From JBMNCQ01 sp049366715 (GTDB lineage Bacteria; Bacillota; Peptococcia; Peptococcales; BICA1-8), in assembly GCA_049366715.1 (NCBI GenBank), contig JBMNCQ010000065.1, positions 62,001 through 126,000 of the forward strand: DNA of 64,000 nucleotides, given 5' to 3'. The notes beneath the pieces were generated by a model. It did no database searches, was not told the origin of the DNA, and saw only the letters and a program-made list of their open reading frames with translations. The translations under genes and the position numbers were made by a program. This document shows positions 24,952 to 33,100 of the stretch, piece by piece. Position 1 is the stretch's first letter; each line of letters starts with the position of its first letter.

Positions 24952-25797
24952 ATGATCGAAAGGAAATTTTCAATAATATGGTATGGTGCCCTGGCCTTGA
25001 TTTTGTTGTTCACAGTCATTTGGACCCTATTTCCCATGTATTGGATGCTGGCAACCAGTTTAAAAACAAATTTGGATGTATTTGAAGTCCCGCCGGCTTT
25101 ATGGCCGGATAATCCCAATATGCAAAGTTATAAAAACCTCATTTTCGGCGCGACCCCTATTTATAGATATTTTATCAATAGTGTTATAACCTCCCTGGGA
25201 ACCGTATTGATCTCCATAGTCGTGGCAACCCTGGCAGGCTATGCTTTGTCCCGTTTGCGCTTCCGGTTTCGCAGGTCAATTTCAATCGGTGTACTTGTAA
25301 CTCAGATGTTTCCCCTGGTTGTTTTATTAATTCCCTTATATTTGCTGTATGTCCGGACTCACTTGTTAAATACTTATTCAGGTTTAATTTTAGGGTTCAC
25401 CTCCTTTGCAATTCCTTTCGGCATTTGGATGGTGAAAGGGTTTGTAGATTCTGTACCCATAGAAATTGAGGAGGCGGCAATGGTTGACGGCTGCAGCAGG
25501 TTCCAAGCTATGCGGATGGTAGTCTTACCCCTTATTTTACCCGGCATAGTTGCCACAGGAGTATTTGCCTTTTTGGATGCCTGGAATAATTTGCTGTTTC
25601 CTTTAACCTTGGTTAACGATATCACGATGAAAACATTACCTCCCGGGATGATTCTCGCTTTCGGGGGGGAATTCAAGCATGACTGGAGTGGCATGATGGC
25701 AGCTTCAACAATTATCAGTATTCCTGTTGTGATAACATTTATTGTACTGCAGCGTTACCTCGTTGAGGGCTTGACCAGCGGTGCGGTCAAAGGTTAA
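24952..25797 (+). CDS. Sugar ABC transporter permease, MalG-like
   Basis: A 281-residue protein with ATG 24952 behind CGGGGG, 15 bases after the first permease. Six membrane helices are visible, with the EAA loop EEAAMVDGCSRFQAMRMVVLP and typical CUT1 N-terminus (LFPMYWMLATSLK). The C-terminus (QRYLVEGLTSGAVKG) is a family hallmark. With the MalF-like subunit it makes the sugar translocation pore. Confidence 0.94.
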   Translation: MIERKFSIIWYGALALILLFTVIWTLFPMYWMLATSLKTNLDVFEVPPALWPDNPNMQSYKNLIFGATPIYRYFINSVITSLGTVLISIVVATLAGYALSRLRFRFRRSISIGVLVTQMFPLVVLLIPLYLLYVRTHLLNTYSGLILGFTSFAIPFGIWMVKGFVDSVPIEIEEAAMVDGCSRFQAMRMVVLPLILPGIVATGVFAFLDAWNNLLFPLTLVNDITMKTLPPGMILAFGGEFKHDWSGMMAASTIISIPVVITFIVLQRYLVEGLTSGAVKG

Positions 25798-25875
25798 GAA
25801 GACTTTACCGGAAAGCGGAGATTTTCCTTGAAAAATCACCTATTAGATTTATTAAAAAATGAAGGGGTTTTCGAT

Positions 25876-27207
25876 ATGAACAATGTTAATAACAAAGTCG
25901 GAGTTGTCATGTTAGCCCGCCCTCAGTTTGAGATCCAATTGGCACAGGAAAATTTTGCAAAATTCACCCGGATTTTAGGCGAACATCAGATCAGGGCAGA
26001 AATTTTGGAGCAGCCAATTACAATTTCCGCAGAGGCAGGTGTGGCGGCAAAAAAGTTAAATCGTTCAGATTTGGATGCTGTAATTATTATCCAAGGAACT
26101 TTTACCGATGCCTCAATGATTCTTGAATTTATGAATGAGATTCATAAACCTGTACTAATTTGGGCTGTAAAAGAAGAACCTAGTGGAGAACGCCTCAAGC
26201 TTAATGCCTTTTGTGGACTGAACCTCGGTGCCCATGCTTTAGCTGGGGCAGGGATAAAATTTAAAGGTGTTTATGGGCCGGTAGATTCACCTAAAGTATG
26301 GAAGAAAATAACGGCTTTTGTCAGGGCTGCCGGTGCTGTAAACTGGTTAAAAGGAAAAAAGATCGGATTATTTGGTCACCGGCCCGGCGGCTATTATGCC
26401 TGCAATTTTCAAGAAGTTAGTTTACATGAGAAGTTAGGCGTATCAGTTCAATATTTTTCCCTTGATGATATTTTTCGTGTCGCAGACAATCTTGAAAATC
26501 CGGACTTAGCTATTATTTCTGCAGCTGCTTGTTTTCAAGAATTAGATCAAAAGGCCTGCGGGAAATCTGTTCAAGCTTATTATGCTTTAAAAAAGATCAT
26601 TGCAGAAAAGAAATTGGATGCCGTTGCAGTAGAATGCTGGCCTGAATTTATGAATAACTACGGAGGGGCTGCCTGTTTTGCCCTGGGGAGGTTAAATGAC
26701 GAGGGGATCGTAGCTGCGTGTGAAGCCGATGTAAATGGTGCGGTTAACATGCTGCTGGGACAGTATTTTTCTCAAAAAACAGCATTTATTGCAGACTTAA
26801 TCAGTGGAGATGAGGAAAGAAATGAATTGACTTTCTGGCATTGTGGCGCGGGCCCCCGCTCGTTAAAGGCTGAAAATGCCGAAGTTATAGCAGGCCTGCA
26901 TCCGAATAGAAAAATACCTTTGGCCCTTTATTTCCCGCTTCAAGAAGGGTTTGTGACAATCTCAAGGTTAAGTCCCGATAAGGATAATCGGTTAAGATTA
27001 CTTATCGGAGGAGGCGTGGGACTAAAAAGGGAACTAATGTTTCAGGGCAATACGCTGCCGGTTAAGATGGAAGAAGCCGTTGAAAAGGTTATAGAAAAGA
27101 TTTTGTATAACGGTCTGGAACATCACTATATCTTGACATATGGAGATTTTACGGAAGAGTTAAAGGAATTTGCTGATTTGGTGAATTTGCAGACTTTAAA
27201 TTTATAA
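25876..27207 (+). CDS. Fucose/arabinose isomerase-family protein
   Basis: A 443-residue protein from ATG 25876 (AAGGGG 8 bases upstream). An in-frame TTG at 25828 with CGGAG upstream would add 16 residues and cannot be excluded. The N-terminal domain (GVVMLARPQFEIQLAQENF; DAVIIIQGTFTDASMI) and the C-terminal half (WPEFMNNYGGAACFALGRLND; FWHCGAGPRSL) match the L-fucose/L-arabinose isomerase superfamily of metal-dependent aldose-ketose isomerases. It lies between the transporter and the GntR gene, so it likely converts the imported sugar or its demethylated product. The exact sugar is unknown, and no sugar kinase is visible nearby. Confidence 0.82.
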   Translation: MNNVNNKVGVVMLARPQFEIQLAQENFAKFTRILGEHQIRAEILEQPITISAEAGVAAKKLNRSDLDAVIIIQGTFTDASMILEFMNEIHKPVLIWAVKEEPSGERLKLNAFCGLNLGAHALAGAGIKFKGVYGPVDSPKVWKKITAFVRAAGAVNWLKGKKIGLFGHRPGGYYACNFQEVSLHEKLGVSVQYFSLDDIFRVADNLENPDLAIISAAACFQELDQKACGKSVQAYYALKKIIAEKKLDAVAVECWPEFMNNYGGAACFALGRLNDEGIVAACEADVNGAVNMLLGQYFSQKTAFIADLISGDEERNELTFWHCGAGPRSLKAENAEVIAGLHPNRKIPLALYFPLQEGFVTISRLSPDKDNRLRLLIGGGVGLKRELMFQGNTLPVKMEEAVEKVIEKILYNGLEHHYILTYGDFTEELKEFADLVNLQTLNL

Positions 27208-27244
27208 GATAAGTAATATCAGATTTATAATTACGGAGGAAAAA

Positions 27245-28048
27245 ATGAAGAATAAACATGATTTGGATTCAATGCCGCTACATTCACAAATAAAATTGGA
27301 ACTGGAAACTCAATTAAAGGAGGGACGCTGGAAAGCAGGTGATCTCTTTCCTACTGACAAGCAGTTGATGGAGCAATACAATGTCAGCAGTACCACGGTT
27401 CGCAGGGCAATTTACGAATTGGTGCAGGAAGGCTGGGTTGTGAGAAGATCCGGCAAAGGGACCTTTGTGAGGAAAAATATGGTGGAAGAACTTACTAAGC
27501 TCACAGGGTTCTTTGAGGAGATGGAAGCGAAAGGAATCAAAGCCAGTGCGCAGATTTTAAAAACGGAAATCATCACCATAGATGATGAATTGCTGCAGGA
27601 GTGGCCTGCCCTTGCTGAATTTAAAACCGCAAAAGTATATTTGATCAGAAAAATTCAAAAAGCCAACGGCGAACCTATCACATTTAATCATAACTTTTGG
27701 CCTGTAGATATTGGATTGGAAATTATCAAATATGATCTTACGCAAAAAGGGATTTATGATATTGTGCAAAATGAACTTGGGATAGTTTTGGAGAATGCCT
27801 ACCAGACAATCTATGCTGCCGAAGCCACTGAGGAAGAAGCGCAGTGTCTGAAAATCAAAGAAAATTCACCGGTTCTTGTCATGGAAAGAGCTACTTATAG
27901 CAGGGGGAAGGTAATCGAAGTTTCTGTTAACTCTTACCGCCCCGATTCATACAGGTACCGGGTAGTCCTGAATAGGGAAACGGATAAAAACAACGGAGGC
28001 ATATTTATTAAATCACCTTATGAAAATTATCTGCAAGGAGTTGATTAA
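27245..28048 (+). CDS. GntR-family regulator with UTRA ligand domain
   Basis: A 267-residue protein with ATG 27245 after ACGGAGG. The N-terminal winged helix reads PLHSQIKLELETQLKEG and then NVSSTTVRRAIYELVQEGW, with RRSGKGTFV at the wing. The C-terminal UTRA domain (residues ~85-250) senses a small molecule, in this family often a sugar phosphate. It is encoded inside the operon whose promoter carries the AAACTTTGC inverted repeat, which suggests autoregulation and control of the second site at 31415. One base separates it from the next start. Confidence 0.93.
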   Translation: MKNKHDLDSMPLHSQIKLELETQLKEGRWKAGDLFPTDKQLMEQYNVSSTTVRRAIYELVQEGWVVRRSGKGTFVRKNMVEELTKLTGFFEEMEAKGIKASAQILKTEIITIDDELLQEWPALAEFKTAKVYLIRKIQKANGEPITFNHNFWPVDIGLEIIKYDLTQKGIYDIVQNELGIVLENAYQTIYAAEATEEEAQCLKIKENSPVLVMERATYSRGKVIEVSVNSYRPDSYRYRVVLNRETDKNNGGIFIKSPYENYLQGVD

Positions 28049-28049
28049 G

Positions 28050-29234
28050 ATGGTTGCGGGGAATCTCTTGGTCGGCCAGTCAGGCGGACCGACACCTGTA
28101 ATAAACGCCAGTCTGGCCGGAGTAATATGCGCAGCTCAAAAAAACCGCCAAATCAAAAAAGTGTATGGCATGGAGCAGGGGATTGAAGGATTATTGGCGG
28201 GAAATCTAAGGGAAATATCTCTTTCCGGGAAGGAGATAGAGGCGCTTTCTGCTACTCCCTCCTCGGCTTTGGGAAGCTGCAGGTATAAGGTTAAGGATGA
28301 GGATTATGCTAAAATTTTGCAGATTCTTAAAAGTAATAATATTCGGTATTTCTTTTATATTGGCGGTAATGACTCTATGGATACCTGCCAGCAAATAGCC
28401 GGGCTGGCAGAAAGTGAAGGGTACGAAATGCATACCATGGGAATTCCCAAGACTATTGATAATGATTTGCCCCTTACGGATCATTGCCCGGGTTTTGGCA
28501 GTGCCGCACGTTTTACGGCAGTAAGTACGCTCAGTGCGGGACGGGATCTGGAGGCGATGAAAACATTTGATGATGTTGCTATCACAGAAATCATGGGAAG
28601 ACATGCGGGCTGGTTAACGGCTGCGTCGGCGCTCTTTAAAAAAGATATTAGAGATGCCCCCCATTTAGTTTATCTACCTGAGAGAACCTTCCGAATGGAG
28701 AGTTTCTTACAAGATATCAAAAGCATCCGGCAGGAAATAGGCTATGTGTTTATTGCTCTTTGCGAGGGTATCAGGGATGAAAATAATGCGTTTATCGGCA
28801 CGGGTAATATGGAAAAGGACTCTTTTGGACACATTCCGGTGGCCTTAAGCGATGGGCCTGCTGCCTACCTGGCTAAGATCATAAAACAAGAATTAGGGTT
28901 AAAGGTCAGGTATAACCGGTGCGGTACGGTGCAGCGTTCATATGCCGAAAGCATTTCCGGTGTGGATAGAGAAGAGGCATTTCTGGCAGGACAAAAGGCT
29001 GTTGAATTAGCTATCCAAGGTGATTCCGGGAAAATGATTACCATTAACAGGGAAGACGGCAATCCTTATAAATGTAATTTTGCCGCCGCTCCTTTAGAAA
29101 ATGTTGCAAATATTGAAAAGTTAGTGCCGGATGAGTTTATTAACAGTACCGGAAATTTTATCACAGATGCTTTCAAAGATTATGCTTTACCCTTGGTGGG
29201 GAACCCTTTGCCGGAATTTTTTAGATTTAAATAA
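28050..29234 (+). CDS. 6-phosphofructokinase, PPi-type active site
   Basis: A 394-residue protein. ATG 28050 is chosen over ATG 28020, which overlaps the GntR gene; AAGGAG at 28035-28040 fits. PFK motifs: GQSGGPTPVIN near residue 7, GGNDS at residues 105-109, PKTIDND with Lys134, and MGRHAGWL. Asp at the 104-equivalent and Lys instead of Gly in P-K-TIDND are the hallmarks of pyrophosphate-dependent enzymes; the Asn replacing the first Asp of GGDDS is less usual. It phosphorylates fructose-6-phosphate or a related ketose phosphate, feeding the aldolase encoded 20 bases downstream. Confidence 0.88.
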   Translation: MVAGNLLVGQSGGPTPVINASLAGVICAAQKNRQIKKVYGMEQGIEGLLAGNLREISLSGKEIEALSATPSSALGSCRYKVKDEDYAKILQILKSNNIRYFFYIGGNDSMDTCQQIAGLAESEGYEMHTMGIPKTIDNDLPLTDHCPGFGSAARFTAVSTLSAGRDLEAMKTFDDVAITEIMGRHAGWLTAASALFKKDIRDAPHLVYLPERTFRMESFLQDIKSIRQEIGYVFIALCEGIRDENNAFIGTGNMEKDSFGHIPVALSDGPAAYLAKIIKQELGLKVRYNRCGTVQRSYAESISGVDREEAFLAGQKAVELAIQGDSGKMITINREDGNPYKCNFAAAPLENVANIEKLVPDEFINSTGNFITDAFKDYALPLVGNPLPEFFRFK

Positions 29235-29254
29235 TGAAAAGGAGCTGAATAAAA

Positions 29255-30139
29255 TTGGAAGTGTCCTATATAAGCTTATTGCAGACTGCCAAGAGAAATT
29301 CCTATGCTGTGGGGGCATTTAATTTCCACAATTTAGAAGTTTTACAAGGGATTATTGCTGCTGCCGAAGAAATGTCGGCCCCGGTTATCGTGCAAACTAC
29401 CCCGCCTTATATTAAAGATATCGGCTTAAAAACCATAGCCGCCGTAGCCAAGGAAATAATTGCAGAGAGCAGTGTTCCTGTAGCATTACATCTGGATCAT
29501 AGTAATTCTTTTGAACTTGTGCAGAAATGCCTGGTCAGTGGATTTACCTCTGTGATGATTGACGGTTCTAAGCTGCCTTTTGCTCAAAATATAAAGCTAA
29601 CGAAAAAAGTTGTGGAAATTACCAAAGCAGTAGAAGAGGGAATTGGAGTCGAAGCAGAATTAGGTTCGATCGGCGGCGTCGAAGATCAATTCCTTGACGG
29701 AGGCAGCGGAGATATCATTGATCCTGAAGAAGCCGTTAAATTTGTGGAAGAGACGGGTATTGATGCCCTTGCTCCTGCCATAGGAACAGCCCATGGAATT
29801 TACAAATCCGAGCCCCAAATTAGATTTGATGTGGCTCAGGAATTAAATAGAATCATCACTATTCCTCTGGTTTTGCATGGTGGTTCGGGTTTGGATGAGA
29901 GAACTTTTCAAAAGCTGATCCGCCTGGGATTTAGTAAGGTCAATGTGGGTACCGAGTTGAAAATTGCCTGGTATAAGGCTTTGGAAAACAGCTTCCAAAA
30001 CGGCAGGACGGACCCCTTAGCGGCAAATGCCGAGGCCAAAAAAGCAGTGAAAGAAGCGGTTATAAATAAGATTAAAATCTTTGGTTCCGAGGGCAAAGCC
30101 GGGGATTTCTTGATTTCCAAGCATAAGATTTCCGTTTAG
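29255..30139 (+). CDS. Class II ketose-bisphosphate aldolase (fructose/tagatose type)
   Basis: A 294-residue TIM barrel beginning at TTG 29255 behind AAAAGGAG. Zinc ligands are visible in LHLDHSNSFE, GTAHGIYK and LVLHGGSGLD, and the substrate loop is GSIGGVED. It cleaves fructose-1,6-bisphosphate or tagatose-1,6-bisphosphate to two triose phosphates. Its place directly after the PPi-type PFK gives a compact lower sugar pathway within the operon. Whether it prefers fructose or tagatose bisphosphate is not decidable here. Confidence 0.9.
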   Translation: MEVSYISLLQTAKRNSYAVGAFNFHNLEVLQGIIAAAEEMSAPVIVQTTPPYIKDIGLKTIAAVAKEIIAESSVPVALHLDHSNSFELVQKCLVSGFTSVMIDGSKLPFAQNIKLTKKVVEITKAVEEGIGVEAELGSIGGVEDQFLDGGSGDIIDPEEAVKFVEETGIDALAPAIGTAHGIYKSEPQIRFDVAQELNRIITIPLVLHGGSGLDERTFQKLIRLGFSKVNVGTELKIAWYKALENSFQNGRTDPLAANAEAKKAVKEAVINKIKIFGSEGKAGDFLISKHKISV

Positions 30140-30177
30140 AATCGGTAGCTGCTCTGCCGGAAAACTATTTCAGAAGT

Positions 30178-30200
30178 AACTGAGATACCGGTATCCTCAG
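30178..30200 (+). repeat. Small intercistronic palindrome
   Basis: A near-perfect palindrome around GATACCGGTATC between the aldolase and methyltransferase genes. No U-tract follows, so it is not a clear terminator. It could slow or process the transcript. Confidence 0.4.
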
Positions 30201-30251
30201 GCGGCTCGACTGCCGATGAGAATAACAGGATGTAAAAAGGAGTGTGGAAAT

Positions 30252-31388
30252 TTGAACAGTCGTGAACGTGTTATTGCCGTATTAAATCATCAAAAACCGG
30301 ACCGGGCCCCTTTGGATTTATGCAATTCCGCATCATTTATCAATGATGAAGGCTATTTTGCTTTAAAAAAGCATCTGCATATTGAGGGTGACGCTCTGCA
30401 ATTTCGTAAAGGTTATACGGCAACTTATTACGATGAACGGGTCTTGAAAGCCTTAGAAATTGATTTTAGACATATTTGGCTCAATCCACCGGAAGGATAC
30501 CAGCCTCAAAAATTCCCTGATGGGACTATTCAGGATGAGTGGGGTTTTATTTATAAATTTTCCGGGAATGAAAGAGCAATTATTAATGCCGCCTTAAAGG
30601 GTATGGACGGAGATGATTTAGATAAATATTCCTGGCCTGATCCTTATGCTCCGGGCAGGACAAGGGGCTTAGCCGATAGGGCCAAGTATTTATATGATCA
30701 TACCGGTTATGCTATTGCCGGTCATGCTCCTCATTCCCTGGGGCTTTTTGATACGGGCTGGTTATTAAGGGGCTTTAACGATTTTATGCTGGACTTAGTT
30801 TTCAATAAGAATTTTATCCATAAATTATTAAATAAGATACTGGAAAGAATTATCGGGCTGCATGATGTCTATCTGGACGCCGTGGGTCCGTATATTCAGA
30901 CAGTAGCACATTGTGAAGATTATGGAATGCAAAATGCACCTTTTATCTCACCGCAAATGTATCGGGAATTTTTCCTGCCTCTCCACAAGGAATTATTTCG
31001 TTTTATTAAGCAGAAGGCACCCCAGGTTAAAATTATGCTGCACAGTTGTGGGGCGGTTTACCCTCTGATTCCTTATTTTATCGAAGCCGGTATAGACATT
31101 CTGAATCCTATCCAGCACCGGGCCAATGGGATGGATCCTGAAACGATCAAAAGGGAATTCGGCCGGCAAGTAGTTTTTCATGGTGGGATTGATATTCAAA
31201 GGGCACTTTGTGGAAGTCTGCAGGATATTGAAGAGGAAGCAAAAGCCAGAATAGATGATCTAGGCAGAGAAGGCGGCTATATAGTTGCTCCGGCCAATGT
31301 GGTACAGAATGAGACACCGCCGGAAAATATAGTTGCTTGTTATAAAACGGCCCGGGAGTATAGTTTACAACGTTATGCAGGGAAATAA
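30252..31388 (+). CDS. UroD-family corrinoid-dependent methyltransferase
   Basis: A 378-residue protein from TTG 30252, nine bases after AAAAAGGAG; the ATG at 30216 would place that site inside the gene. It matches the uroporphyrinogen-decarboxylase superfamily branch containing MtaA/MtbA and the O-demethylase MtvB/VdmB proteins: SRERVIAVLNHQKPDRAP at the start, MLHSCGAVYPLI mid-late, GGIDIQRAL, and APANVVQNETPPENI near the end. In MtaA a zinc-binding His-x-Cys...Cys set is used; His-Ser-Cys is present, but the later Cys position appears to read Ala-Asn. With the corrinoid gene next, it is most likely the methyl-substrate:corrinoid methyltransferase rather than a heme enzyme. Confidence 0.85.
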   Translation: MNSRERVIAVLNHQKPDRAPLDLCNSASFINDEGYFALKKHLHIEGDALQFRKGYTATYYDERVLKALEIDFRHIWLNPPEGYQPQKFPDGTIQDEWGFIYKFSGNERAIINAALKGMDGDDLDKYSWPDPYAPGRTRGLADRAKYLYDHTGYAIAGHAPHSLGLFDTGWLLRGFNDFMLDLVFNKNFIHKLLNKILERIIGLHDVYLDAVGPYIQTVAHCEDYGMQNAPFISPQMYREFFLPLHKELFRFIKQKAPQVKIMLHSCGAVYPLIPYFIEAGIDILNPIQHRANGMDPETIKREFGRQVVFHGGIDIQRALCGSLQDIEEEAKARIDDLGREGGYIVAPANVVQNETPPENIVACYKTAREYSLQRYAGK

Positions 31389-31414
31389 AGCACAGGCAGC
31401 TACGATAAATATAC

Positions 31415-31427
31415 AAACTTTGCAAAC
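31415..31427 (+). promoter_or_regulatory. Second copy of the AAACTTTGCAAAC operator motif
   Basis: Identical over 13 bases to the motif in the main operator at 21365-21377. It lies 62 bases upstream of the corrinoid-protein start. It suggests the GntR regulator also controls the methyl-transfer genes from an internal site. Confidence 0.65.
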
Positions 31428-31488
31428 ATACAGAATTCCAAGGTAAAGCAGTTAAAAATATTAGATGTAACGGAGGTTAATTCGCCAA

Positions 31489-32118
31489 ATGGAAGTGCTC
31501 AATGAAATTTCGGAAGCTTTACAAAGTGGAAACGCCGACTTAGTTGCGGAAAAAACTCAAGAGGCTTTAAATCAGGACCTAAGCCCTACGGATATTTTGA
31601 ATGACGGGTTATTAAAAGGGATGGGAATTATCGGCGGTAAATTTAAAAATAATGAAGTTTTTGTGCCGGAGGTTTTAATTGCTGCCCGTGCTATGCATTT
31701 CGGGTTAGATGTTCTGAAGCCGATTTTAGCAAATACGGGGGTAAAGCCCTTTGCCAAGGTTGTCTTAGGTACAGTAAAAGGAGACCTCCATGATATAGGG
31801 AAAAATCTTGTGGGTATGGTAATGATGGGTTCCGGTTTGGAAGTTATTGATTTAGGGATAGATGTTCATGAGGATAAATTTATTGCGGCTGTTCAAGAAT
31901 ACAAACCTGATATTCTGGCTTTATCTGCACTTTTGTCAACTACGATGGCCGAGCAAAAGATCGTGATTGATTCCTTAATAAAAGCAGGTTTGCGGGATAA
32001 AGTAAAGGTCATGATCGGCGGTGCTCCGGTAACTGAACAATATTGTCAGGATATTGGGGCTGATGCCTTTGCCGCTGATGCCGTTGCAGCGGCAGAAATG
32101 GCCAGACAGCTGGTGTGA
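31489..32118 (+). CDS. Corrinoid (B12-binding) methyl-carrier protein
   Basis: A 209-residue protein from ATG 31489 with ACGGAGG upstream. The N-terminal ~85 residues are the helical cap (B12-binding_2) domain. The C-terminal Rossmann-like domain has the base-off cobalamin motif DLHDIG (His ligand), the loop GSGLEVIDLGIDV and GGAPVT. This is the MtmC/MttC/VdmC-type corrinoid protein that shuttles a methyl group between two methyltransferases. Neighbours provide both: the UroD-family enzyme upstream and the methyl-H4folate enzyme at 34630. Confidence 0.94.
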   Translation: MEVLNEISEALQSGNADLVAEKTQEALNQDLSPTDILNDGLLKGMGIIGGKFKNNEVFVPEVLIAARAMHFGLDVLKPILANTGVKPFAKVVLGTVKGDLHDIGKNLVGMVMMGSGLEVIDLGIDVHEDKFIAAVQEYKPDILALSALLSTTMAEQKIVIDSLIKAGLRDKVKVMIGGAPVTEQYCQDIGADAFAADAVAAAEMARQLV

Positions 32119-32126
32119 AAAGGATA

Positions 32127-32240
32127 GGGGACACACCTCATAATAGAGGTCAGATGTCAGAGGTTGGATAAAAACTAGATAGCTTGCTTAAATCTAACTT
32201 CTAATTTCCGACTGCTAACTTTTAAATGAGGAATGTCCCC
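32127..32240. repeat. GGGGACA-type inverted-repeat element between corrinoid and activation genes
   Basis: GGGGACACACCTCAT (32127-32141) and ATGAGGAATGTCCCC (32226-32240) are complementary except for two bases and enclose ~84 bases of T/C-rich low-complexity sequence. Related GGGGACA/GGGACA pieces occur at 9187, 11009 and 18024. The next ~155 bases to the gene at 32397 contain a small TGACCG / CGGTCA hairpin (32355-32373) and no gene. Confidence 0.6.
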
Positions 32241-32396
32241 ATGGGAATTGGAAACCAAAAAGAGGTTAGCAGTAAGATGTCGGGGTCAGATATTATCGGT
32301 TTCGCCAGTTTCCGGCCGCTAGCCCCTCGTCTTATAATCAGTAGTTTGGACTAGTGACCGTCGGTTAGCGGTCATTGGCTGCCTGAAGGTGATTTT

Positions 32397-33029
32397 ATGA
32401 AAAAAATTACGGAATTTGCCTGGGTAATAGAAAAAGAGCGGGTTTTAAAAATAATTAACTGTCGGCCTAAAAGCCCTGCCTATCATGAAACATCTGAGCT
32501 GTATGATTGTTTTAGCAAGAATATTAAAGATTTTCTCAACCCGTGGGGAGTATATCGCTTTATTGATATTCCTCCAAATTTTCAATTCGGGGAAGTCGTT
32601 GATTGCTGTAAAATCGTATTGTGTTTTTTAACATTAGGTGAACAGGTTGATTCAAAGATTAAGGAGTATTTGGCTCAAAGTGAATTTCTTGCAGCAATGG
32701 TATTAGAGGTAATTGCCGATGAGCTTCTTTTTATAATGACGGAGCAATTATATTGCAGGGCGTTAGCAGAGGCCGGGGAGAATGGCTGGAATCTGACTGA
32801 ACGCATGGAACCGGGCAGTCAAAAGGTGCCGTTATATTTGCAAAAAGATATTTTTGCTAATTTAGATTTAGAAAAAACAGGTATCTCATTAAGTACAGCT
32901 CATATGTTGAAGCCCCTAAAGTCAATTACTTTTTTTTGCGGAGCAGGGGAAACCGTATCTCCAACTAGCACCGGTCATAACTGTGTAAATTGTCGTATGG
33001 AAAAATGTATGTTTAAATGTGAGACCTGA
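32397..33029 (+). CDS. MetH activation-domain-like protein with C-terminal Cys cluster
   Basis: A 210-residue protein from ATG 32397 (AAGGTG upstream). The central region resembles the vitamin-B12-dependent methionine synthase activation domain (CFLTLGEQVDSKI, MVLEVIADELLF, LSTAHMLKPLKSIT). The end has GHNCVNCRMEKCMFKC, a four-cysteine motif suitable for an FeS cluster. Proteins of this type accompany corrinoid methyltransferase genes. They may help reduce inactive cob(II)amide or hold the corrinoid protein, but the exact role is not established to my knowledge. Confidence 0.75.
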   Translation: MKKITEFAWVIEKERVLKIINCRPKSPAYHETSELYDCFSKNIKDFLNPWGVYRFIDIPPNFQFGEVVDCCKIVLCFLTLGEQVDSKIKEYLAQSEFLAAMVLEVIADELLFIMTEQLYCRALAEAGENGWNLTERMEPGSQKVPLYLQKDIFANLDLEKTGISLSTAHMLKPLKSITFFCGAGETVSPTSTGHNCVNCRMEKCMFKCET

Positions 33030-33100
33030 TTGCCCTAAAAATAGGTAATGGAAATTAACTTTGAGCCGGATATTAATCACATAAAGGACCGGGAGGAATT

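Noticed and set aside
32119..32396. Possible cobalamin riboswitch before the one-carbon genes
   Set aside because: No B12-box-like conserved core was recognised. The region is an inverted-repeat element with low-complexity filling.
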